DNA from: Nocardioides sp.
GTDB lineage: Bacteria > Actinomycetota > Actinomycetes > Propionibacteriales > Nocardioidaceae
Assembly (NCBI GenBank): GCA_021166815.1
Contig: JAJPEO010000181.1
Coordinates: 1-10,911, forward strand
Reading direction: 5' to 3'
DNA: 10,911 nucleotides
A program made the translations under genes and the position numbers. How positions within the stretch are numbered: the first letter of the stretch is position 1; each line of letters begins with the position of its first letter. The notes under the pieces were generated by a model. It did not search any database, was not told where the DNA came from, and saw only the letters and a program-made list of their open reading frames with translations. Below, one piece after another: positions 5,384 through 10,911 of the stretch.

Positions 5384-7054
5384 TCAGCCGACCGGCAGCA
5401 GGGCGGCGCGCCCGTGGCTGCCGAAGTCGGCGGCGATCGCCTCGCGAGCGGAGTCGTCCAGGGGCTCGTAGTCGGCCGTACGACCGACCCGTGCGAAGAC
5501 GGGGTCGTCGGTGTGCCACGCAGCTGCTCGCAGCGGGGCCTTGTCGACCTTGTTGCTGCCCGTCAGCGGGAGGCGCTCGGTGATCCGCACGAAGCTCGGC
5601 CACCACTTGGCCCCCATGTCGGGCTGGGCGGCCAGGAAGGCCCCGAACGCAGCGGGGTCGAACGTCGCACCGGGCTCGAGCTCGAGGGTGCACATCACCT
5701 GGTCGCCGGTGCGCGGGTCGGGCACGGCGTAGACGGGCGCGGCGAGCACCCCGGGGAAGCGCTGCAGCACCCGCTCGACGGGAGCGGCCGCGAAGTTCTC
5801 CGAGTCGACCCGCAGCCAGTCCGAGGACCGGCCGGCGAAGTAGAAGAAGCCGTCGGCGTCGCGGTAGCCGAGGTCGCCGGTCCAGAAGTCGTCGCCGCGG
5901 ACCCGGTCGGCCATGGCCTCGGGGTTCTTGTAGTAGCCCTCGAAGGTGCGGGCCGCACCGACGGCGACGATCTGCCCCACGGCGGCGGGGTCGACCAGCC
6001 GCCCGGACGCGTCGAACGTCGCCCGCGGGCACTCCTGCCCGGTGGCCTCGTCGAGGATGCGCACGTCGACGGTGCCGGCCGGCAGGCCCAGCGCGCCGGA
6101 CGGCGTCTCGGGGGTCCGGTTGATCCGGAGGACGCCCTCGCTCATGCCGTAGCCCTCGACCACCTCGCACCCGAAGCGCTCGCTGAAGCGGGCGATGTCG
6201 GCCTCCGACGCCTCGGTCCCGAAGGCCAGCTCCAGGGTGCTGTCGCGGTCGCGGGGGTCCTCGGGCCGGCTGAGCACGTACGACAGTGCACGGCCGACGT
6301 AGTTGACGAAGGTGACGCCGTGGCGGTGCACGTCGGGCCCGAAGGCGCTCGCGGAGAACTTGCGGCGCAGCACGACGGTGGCGCCCACGCGCATCGCGGT
6401 CGCGAGGTTGAGCATCACCGCGTTGCCGTGGAAGAGCGGCATGCAGAGGTACGCGACCGAGTCCGGCCGCATCCTGGTGCGCTCGACGAGCGCCTCCACC
6501 AGAGTGCCGAGCCGGCCCTGGCCGACGATCACGGCCTTCGGGGCGCCCGTGGAGCCGGAGCTGAACAGGAGCAGGGCGATGTCGTCGGGGTCAGGGAGCA
6601 CCGACGGCATGGAGGCCCCGCGGTACGCCGTCACCAGTTCGGCGTACCGCGGGGAGTCGATGTCGAGGACCCGGTCGGCGGCGATGCCGTGGTCGGTCCC
6701 CTCGAGCAGGTGGGCGAGCCGCGTCTCGGTGACGATGACGTCGACGTCGGCGTGGCGGACGTCCCGGGCGATCTCGACGCCGCTGCGGCTGGCGTTGATG
6801 CCGACGACCACCGCGCCCGCCAGGGCGCCCGCACCGATCCAGAAGACGAAGTCGGGCACGTTCTCCAGGAGCACCCCGACGTGGACCTGCCGGCCCTCCG
6901 GGTGCGGGACCAGGTCGGCCAGCGCAGCTGCGCGGACGGCGCTCTCCTGCACCACCTCGTCCCAGGTCCACGACCGGTCCTCGAAGACCAGGGCGGTCCG
7001 GCTGTCGCCCGCGCGGGCACGCAGCACGTCGGCGAAGGTGGCGGTGCGGGTCAT
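5384..7054 (-). CDS. Acyl-CoA synthetase (AMP-forming), FadD17-like, probable steroid side-chain ligase
   Basis: ANL-superfamily ligase that would activate a carboxylic acid to its CoA thioester through an acyl-adenylate. It has 556 residues, normal for the family. Visible motifs: phosphate-binding SSGSTGAPKA (165-174), GYGMSEG (301-307), WTGDLGYRDADGFFYFAGR (391-409) with Asp394 for ribose binding, the hinge region SDWLRVDSENF (411-421), and the C-terminal TGSNKVDK (498-505), where Lys502 aligns with the adenylation lysine. The motif text, including LCMPLFHGNAVM (203-214), resembles mycobacterial FadD17, a sterol-regulon ligase, as I recall it. The start is ATG at 7054 with GAGAGG 5 nt upstream. 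It is the last gene of the minus-strand operon, 37 nt after a MaoC-like hydratase. A steroid C24 or shorter side-chain carboxylate is the likely substrate from context. A fatty or aromatic acid cannot be excluded. Confidence 0.9.
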   Translation of the reverse strand: MTRTATFADVLRARAGDSRTALVFEDRSWTWDEVVQESAVRAAALADLVPHPEGRQVHVGVLLENVPDFVFWIGAGALAGAVVVGINASRSGVEIARDVRHADVDVIVTETRLAHLLEGTDHGIAADRVLDIDSPRYAELVTAYRGASMPSVLPDPDDIALLLFSSGSTGAPKAVIVGQGRLGTLVEALVERTRMRPDSVAYLCMPLFHGNAVMLNLATAMRVGATVVLRRKFSASAFGPDVHRHGVTFVNYVGRALSYVLSRPEDPRDRDSTLELAFGTEASEADIARFSERFGCEVVEGYGMSEGVLRINRTPETPSGALGLPAGTVDVRILDEATGQECPRATFDASGRLVDPAAVGQIVAVGAARTFEGYYKNPEAMADRVRGDDFWTGDLGYRDADGFFYFAGRSSDWLRVDSENFAAAPVERVLQRFPGVLAAPVYAVPDPRTGDQVMCTLELEPGATFDPAAFGAFLAAQPDMGAKWWPSFVRITERLPLTGSNKVDKAPLRAAAWHTDDPVFARVGRTADYEPLDDSAREAIAADFGSHGRAALLPVG

Positions 7055-7091
7055 GGGTACCTCTCGATGGGGAGCGGGTCGGTGCGGGCGG

Positions 7092-7880
7092 TCAGGCGTA
7101 CGACGCGAGGCCGCCGAGCAGCGCGGGACGGCCGTCGGCGACTGCCTCGAACCGGCCGGTCGTGCCGTCGACCCAGGTCGTCACGTCGAGGACGTCACCG
7201 GGGAACACGGGGGCGGCGAAGCGCGCCTCGAGGCGGGTCAGGTCGGCGGGGTGGGCGCCCACCTCGTCGGCCACGGCCAGGCTCACCGAGGCGAGCGTCG
7301 CGAGGCCGTGCAGGAACGGGCGCGGCTGGCCCGCCGCACGCGCGGCCTCGGGGTCGACGTGCATGTGGTGGCGGTCGCCCAGCAGCCGGTAGAGCGCGGC
7401 CTGGTTGGCGGCCGTGGCGACGGTGGTCGTCGCCGTCGGGTCGCCCTCAGGACGAGCGGGGGCCGAGGGACCGCGCTCGCCGCCGAAGCCACCACAGCCC
7501 GGCGCGAAGATCGCCCAGGTGGCGCGGAAGAAGTCGCTCTCGACCACGACGTCGAAGATCGCGGCGGCGCCCTTGTCCCACACCCGCTCCACGCGGGAGG
7601 TGAGCGCGAGCTCGCCCGCGGGGGGCAGCGGCGCCAGCACCTCGAGCCGCTGGGCCCCGTGCACGGCGGTGCTCGTGTCGAACGCACCGGCCGAGCCGAG
7701 CGCGTCGGGCGCCCACTGGGCGAGCGTCAGCGCAAAGGTCGGCAGCACGCGCAGCCGCTCCTCGAAGACCAGGTCGAGCCGGTCGGCGGGCGCGCCGACA
7801 GCCAGCGCGTAGAGGATCGCGTCGCGCTCGTCGTACGCCACGGTGCGCTCGCCGAGGTGGCGGCCTTCCCAGGGGTTCAT
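7092..7880 (-). CDS. MaoC-like double-hotdog enoyl-CoA hydratase with altered active-site motif
   Basis: 262-residue protein with two hotdog halves, of the eukaryotic-type (R)-hydratase-2 layout. It would hydrate a 2-enoyl-CoA. The C-terminal half carries YRLLGDRHHMHVDPEAARAAG (164-184). The usual motif is GD.NPLH.DP: the catalytic Asp (169) and His (174) are kept, but the Asn-Pro of the motif is His171-His172. It is clearly paralogous to the hydratase at 8519-9391. They share LPTFA (46-50), PLPP.G..ALTSRV..VWDKG.AA (84-107), GGFGGE.GP (130-138) and RP.LHGLA (187-194). The C-terminus is about 30 residues shorter overall. The start is ATG at 7880, with GAGGAG about 11 nt upstream overlapping the stop of the thioesterase gene. 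It lies between the thioesterase (15-nt gap) and the ligase (37-nt gap). It may be an active hydratase for a different, bulky enoyl-CoA, or a non-catalytic partner subunit. The function is uncertain. Confidence 0.87.
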   Translation of the reverse strand: MNPWEGRHLGERTVAYDERDAILYALAVGAPADRLDLVFEERLRVLPTFALTLAQWAPDALGSAGAFDTSTAVHGAQRLEVLAPLPPAGELALTSRVERVWDKGAAAIFDVVVESDFFRATWAIFAPGCGGFGGERGPSAPARPEGDPTATTTVATAANQAALYRLLGDRHHMHVDPEAARAAGQPRPFLHGLATLASVSLAVADEVGAHPADLTRLEARFAAPVFPGDVLDVTTWVDGTTGRFEAVADGRPALLGGLASYA

Positions 7881-7895
7881 GTGTCTGTGTTCTCC

Positions 7896-8522
7896 TCAGC
7901 GGGGACGGGCCAGGTGGGCGTTGACGAAGATGCCGTCGGCGGACACGCAGACCTCGCCGTTCGCGGTGATCTCGCCGGTGGTGCGGATCTTGCGACCCTC
8001 GACCGAGACCTGGCGGCCGGTGACGACGAGCTCCTCGAAGAGCGGCGTCGGGCGGTGGTAGCGCAGGGTCAGGGTGCCGGTCATGCCCGACTCCCCCGCC
8101 CAGTGGTTGGCCACGCCCAGGGTGTGGTCGAGGAGGAGCGCGGAGATGCCGCCGTGCACGCACCCGGGCGGGCCCTGGTACGGCATCCCGAGCACCACCC
8201 GGCCCTCGATGGAGCCGTCCTCCTGGCCGACGAGGTGCAGGGGCGGGGCGATCGCGTTCTCGGGGCCGGTCACGGGGTCGTGGCGGGTGACGCCCTCCCC
8301 GGCCCACATGTCGACGAGGCGCTCCTCGCGGGTGGGCGCGTGCTTCTCGAGGTGCTCGGCGACCGCGTCGAGCTGCTCGGCCACCGACGCCATCTCCGCG
8401 GCGCTGCCGTCACCGGCGTGCAGCAGGGCGGCGATCACGCGGCGGGCGGCGGCGACGGCCGCGTCGACACCCTCGTTCCTGGTGGTCGCGGTCAGCTCGC
8501 CCGGGCGGGCGTGCGCGCTCAT
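7896..8522 (-). CDS. PaaI/4HBT-type hotdog acyl-CoA thioesterase
   Basis: 208-residue single-hotdog thioesterase that would hydrolyse an acyl-CoA to the free acid and CoA. The core is GCVHGGISALLLDHTLG (120-136), with the HGG turn at 123-125 and Asp132 as the probable catalytic residue, followed by a strand with TLTLRYHRPTPL (150-161). About 90 residues precede the hotdog core, including a helical Ala/Glu-rich stretch (18-62), longer than in short PaaI proteins (about 140 residues). The frame is open further upstream inside the neighbouring gene, but ATG at 8522, with AGGTG 6 nt upstream and an ATGA overlap with the preceding stop, is the best start. It sits between two paralogous MaoC hydratases in the same operon, which suggests a housekeeping role: clearing stalled steroid-CoA intermediates and recycling CoA. 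Substrate specificity is not visible. Confidence 0.88.
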   Translation of the reverse strand: MSAHARPGELTATTRNEGVDAAVAAARRVIAALLHAGDGSAAEMASVAEQLDAVAEHLEKHAPTREERLVDMWAGEGVTRHDPVTGPENAIAPPLHLVGQEDGSIEGRVVLGMPYQGPPGCVHGGISALLLDHTLGVANHWAGESGMTGTLTLRYHRPTPLFEELVVTGRQVSVEGRKIRTTGEITANGEVCVSADGIFVNAHLARPR

Positions 8523-9391
8523 CGCCGCACCTGCGCGGTGGCGTGGCTGAGGACGGGCGCTCCGTCGCGCTCGGGGCACGTGGCCTCGAGGACGAGCTGG
8601 TCGCCCTCGCTCCACACCGAGGTGCGAATGGTCTGGCCCGGGAACAGCGACCCGGCGAACCGCACCGACAGGCCGGTGAGGCGGGTCGCGTCGCCGTCGA
8701 GGAGGCCGTCCACGATCGCCTTGGCGACGATGCCGTACGACGCGAGCCCGTGCAGGATCGGACGGTCGAAGCCGGCGGCTGCCGCGAACTCCGGGTCGGC
8801 GTGCAGCGGGTTGAGGTCGCCGTTGAGGCGGTAGAGCAGTGCCTGGCCCGGGTCGGTGCGGGTCTCGAGCACGTGGTCGGGCTCGCGGTCGGGCCGCTCC
8901 CAGGGCGTCTCGGGGCCCGGCTCGCCGCCGAAGCCGCCCTCACCGCGCAGCCACATCTGCAGGCGCGAGGTCCACAGCGGCTCGTCGTCCGGCGTACGCG
9001 CCGTGGTCTCGAGCACCGCGACGGCGGCCTTGCCCTTGTCCCAGACCTCCGCCACGCGCGAGGTCAGCGTGGCGCGGCCCTCGGGCGGGAGCGGGCGGTG
9101 GGCGGTCAGCGCCTGGCCGGCGTGCAGGACCCGGCGCAGGTCCACGTCGATCCCGGGGAGGTCCACCCCGGGGCGGCGGCCGTCGCCGGCGGAGAGCCCC
9201 TGGCCGGCGACCATGGCGAAGGTGGGCAGCACCTGCAGGTCGCGCTCGAAGGTCCAGCGCAGCTCGGGGTCCTCGTCAGCGTGGCGGCCGGCGCCCAGCG
9301 AGAGGTGGTAGAGCAGCGCGTCGCGGCGGGTCCACGCGATGTCGCGCACCGAGGGCTCAGCGCCCAGGGCCGTGTCGAGGTCGATCGGCAC
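8519..9391 (-). CDS. MaoC-like double-hotdog enoyl-CoA hydratase, ChsH3-like
   Basis: 290-residue double-hotdog hydratase with an intact hydratase-2 motif, YRLNGDLNPLHADPEFAAAAG (187-207): Asp192, Asn194 and His197 are the expected catalytic and oxyanion residues. It closely resembles, from memory, M. tuberculosis Rv3538 (ChsH3, 286 residues), including the start MPIDLD.ALGA, LPTFA (55-59), VWDKGKAAV (116-124), GEGGFGG (150-156) and RPILHGL..YG..CKAIVD-like (210-228). It would add water to a steroid side-chain enoyl-CoA. The start is GTG at 9391, supported by GGGAGGG 7 nt upstream and only 3 nt after the stop of the fused acyl-CoA dehydrogenase. The stop overlaps the thioesterase start as ATGA. 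Tight packing behind the dehydrogenase indicates consecutive beta-oxidation steps. The exact chain length (C24 or C22 steroid) is inference. Confidence 0.9.
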   Translation of the reverse strand: MPIDLDTALGAEPSVRDIAWTRRDALLYHLSLGAGRHADEDPELRWTFERDLQVLPTFAMVAGQGLSAGDGRRPGVDLPGIDVDLRRVLHAGQALTAHRPLPPEGRATLTSRVAEVWDKGKAAVAVLETTARTPDDEPLWTSRLQMWLRGEGGFGGEPGPETPWERPDREPDHVLETRTDPGQALLYRLNGDLNPLHADPEFAAAAGFDRPILHGLASYGIVAKAIVDGLLDGDATRLTGLSVRFAGSLFPGQTIRTSVWSEGDQLVLEATCPERDGAPVLSHATAQVRR

Positions 9392-9394
9392 CGC

Positions 9395-10911
9395 TCAGCC
9401 CTCCCGTCCGGGCTTCGCCGCGGCCGGCGGCTCGGCGTCGCGGGGCAGGCCCAGGATGCGCTCGCCGATGATGTTGAGCTGGACGTCGGTGGTGCCGCCG
9501 GCGATCGAGAGGTTGCGGGTGGAGAGGAACCACCAGGTGGCGCTGGAGCTGTCGGGCACGCCGTGGACCGCCTCGACACCCTGCCACTCCACGGCGGTCT
9601 CCCAGACCTCCTGGACGTGGGCGACGCCGATGAGCTTGGAGACGCTCGACTCCGCGCCCGGCTGGGCTCCGCTCACCTTCCGGATGGCGCTGCGCAGGCC
9701 GAACAGGCCACCGGACTGGGCGTCGCAGAGGATCTTGCCGAGCTGGGCGAGCCGCTGGGGGTCCAGCGCCTCGAGGTTCTTCGCTGCGGTGAGCAGGGCC
9801 TCGCCACCGGCTCCCAGCGAGGAACCGCCGGAGAGCGCCACCCGCTCGTTGGCGAGCGTGGTGCGGGCCAGCTTCCACCCGTCACCGGGAGCTGCCACGA
9901 GCAGGTCGTCGGGCACGAAGACGTCGTCGAAGAAGACCTCGTTGAACAGCGCCTCCCCCGTGAGCTCGCGCAGCGGCCGGATGTCGATGCCCGGCGAGGA
10001 CATGTCGAGGAGGAAGTACGAGAGTCCCTTGTGCTTGGGAGCGTGCTGGTCGGTGCGGGCGAGCAGGATGCCGAAGTCAGCCTCACGGGCCATCGACGTC
10101 CACACCTTCTGGCCGTTGATCCGCCAGCCGCCCTCGACCTTCTCCGCGCGGGTGCGCAGGGCGGCCAGGTCGGAGCCGGCGCCGGGCTCGCTGAAGAGCT
10201 GGCACCACACCAGGTCGCCGCGCAGGCTCGGCGGCACGAACCGCTGGAGCTGCTCCTCGCTTCCGTGCTCGATGAGCGTGGGGACCACCCAGTTGCCGAT
10301 GATCATGTCGTGGGGCCGCAGGTCCGCGGCGCGGAGCTCCTCGGCGATGACGAGCTGCGCGACGGCGTCGGCGCCCCGGCCCCAGGGCGCGGGGAGGTGG
10401 GGGGCGGTGAAGCCGTGCTCGGCGAGGTAGGTCGTCCGCTCGGCTCCCTCGAGCGCCGTGGCGCCCTGCAGCTCGGCCCGCACCTGGACGCGTACCTGCT
10501 CGGCCTCGGGCGGCAGCTCGAGCGTGAGCTCGCGGCGTACGCCGGCCAGGGTGAGCTCGGCGACCCGCTGCTGCCAGGTCGTGGTGGGGCCGAGGACCAG
10601 GCGCAGGGTCTGCGCGCGACGGAGGTAGAGGCTGGCGTCGTGCTCCCAGGTGAAGCCGATGCCACCGAGGGTGTTGATGCAGTCCTTGGCCGTGCGGAAG
10701 GCCGCCTCCACGCTCACCGCGCCGGCGACCGCCGCCGCCAGCGAAGCCTCGTCGCCGGCTGCGTCCTCCGCCTGGGCGCGGGCAGCGTCCCAGGCGCAGA
10801 CCCGGGCCTGCTCGGACACGGCGAGCATCCAAGCGCTGCGGTGCTTGACGCCCTGGAACTGCCCGATCGGGCGACCGAACTGCTCGCGTACGCGGGCGTA
10901 CTCCGCAGCGG
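9395..10911 (-). CDS. Fused double acyl-CoA dehydrogenase, FadE34-like (5' end outside window)
   Basis: Flavin acyl-CoA dehydrogenase with two ACAD units in one chain; about 505 residues are visible and the N-terminus is cut off by the right edge. The first visible part is the C-terminal helical domain of unit one: REQFGRPIGQFQGVKH just inside the edge, then TLGGIGFTWEHDASLYLRRA (about 10622-10675). After a linker, unit two is complete: IAEELRAADLRP, then the FAD/substrate segment WCQLFSEPGAGSDLA (about 10160-10204), WRINGQKVWTS, FFDDVFVP and GGTTDVQLNIIGERILGLPRD. In unit two Glu in LANERVAL (codon 9845-9847) aligns with the helix-G catalytic base of isovaleryl-type dehydrogenases. Mycobacterial FadE34 (about 711 residues) has this linked arrangement and desaturates C24 steroid acyl-CoAs; FadE6 and FadE22 are other fused ACADs. 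It is the first visible gene of the operon, 3 nt before the ChsH3-like hydratase. Steroid side-chain dehydrogenation is the best guess. Confidence 0.9.
   Translation of the reverse strand, partial: AAEYARVREQFGRPIGQFQGVKHRSAWMLAVSEQARVCAWDAARAQAEDAAGDEASLAAAVAGAVSVEAAFRTAKDCINTLGGIGFTWEHDASLYLRRAQTLRLVLGPTTTWQQRVAELTLAGVRRELTLELPPEAEQVRVQVRAELQGATALEGAERTTYLAEHGFTAPHLPAPWGRGADAVAQLVIAEELRAADLRPHDMIIGNWVVPTLIEHGSEEQLQRFVPPSLRGDLVWCQLFSEPGAGSDLAALRTRAEKVEGGWRINGQKVWTSMAREADFGILLARTDQHAPKHKGLSYFLLDMSSPGIDIRPLRELTGEALFNEVFFDDVFVPDDLLVAAPGDGWKLARTTLANERVALSGGSSLGAGGEALLTAAKNLEALDPQRLAQLGKILCDAQSGGLFGLRSAIRKVSGAQPGAESSVSKLIGVAHVQEVWETAVEWQGVEAVHGVPDSSSATWWFLSTRNLSIAGGTTDVQLNIIGERILGLPRDAEPPAAAKPGREG
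9399..9405 (-). promoter_or_regulatory. Ribosome binding site fixing the GTG start of the ChsH3-like hydratase
   Basis: On the minus strand this reads GGGAGGG, 7 nt upstream of GTG at 9391, inside the last codons of the dehydrogenase gene. The resulting protein begins like Rv3538, which supports the GTG start. Confidence 0.55.

Noticed and set aside
8523..8615. Upstream extension of the thioesterase to an ATG at 8615
   Set aside because: The extra residues are Arg/Pro-rich and lie wholly inside the hydratase gene. The ATGA overlap at 8519-8522 with a nearby ribosome site gives a better start.
5261..8834. Very long plus-strand open frames opposite the ligase, hydratases and thioesterase
   Set aside because: The translations are of biased composition without motifs, while the minus strand has five well-formed enzymes with tight spacing and ribosome sites.
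1..10911. CRISPR array, tRNA or rRNA genes, insertion sequence, prophage or toxin-antitoxin genes
   Set aside because: No direct repeat array, no RNA-gene signature, no transposase or integrase motif and no terminal inverted repeats were seen; the window is almost fully covered by metabolic genes with uniform codon use.

Overview
This window is about 10.9 kb of very GC-rich DNA in which every gene has the strong third-position G/C bias of a high-GC actinobacterium. The frequent cgtacg-type codon context and the gene content would fit Nocardioides or a relative, but the genus is a guess. The content is a block of steroid (sterol or bile-acid) catabolism genes. This rests on two enzymes that are clear at residue level, a 3-ketosteroid delta-1-dehydrogenase and an HsaA-type flavin monooxygenase, plus a beta-oxidation operon whose members resemble the steroid side-chain enzymes of mycobacteria and rhodococci.

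Layout. Positions 1-1267 (minus strand) hold a KstR-like TetR regulator followed 10 nt later by an NADP-type short-chain dehydrogenase (SDR) that runs off the left edge. A 122-nt divergent intergenic region with an imperfect palindrome separates the regulator from kstD (1390-2901, plus). kstD meets hsaA (2933-4096, minus) tail to tail. A second divergent region (99 nt), with an 18-bp inverted repeat, separates hsaA from a plus-strand pair, an NAD-type SDR (4196-4963) and a SnoaL/NTF2-fold protein (4960-5373), which overlap by 4 nt. From 10911 down to 5384 runs one tight minus-strand operon. In transcription order it encodes a fused double acyl-CoA dehydrogenase (5' end outside the window), a MaoC-type double-hotdog hydratase, a PaaI/4HBT-type thioesterase, a second diverged MaoC-type hydratase, and an acyl-CoA ligase.

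How the genes could work together (inference). The ligase would activate a steroid carboxylate side chain, the fused dehydrogenase would make the enoyl-CoA, and one or both hydratases would hydrate it. The thioesterase would release dead-end acyl-CoAs and recycle CoA. KstD would desaturate ring A and so trigger opening of ring B, and HsaA would hydroxylate the resulting phenolic secosteroid. The two SDRs and the SnoaL protein would handle ring hydroxyl groups, by oxidation or dehydration. Missing from the window are an HsaB reductase, HsaC, HsaD, KshA/B, a thiolase and a side-chain aldolase.

I saw no rRNA, tRNA, CRISPR array, transposase, attachment site or phage gene. Coding is almost continuous, and no gene-free stretch exceeds 125 bases. 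The parts that look least standard are the SnoaL protein coupled to an SDR, the second MaoC hydratase with an altered active-site motif, and the isolated hsaA.
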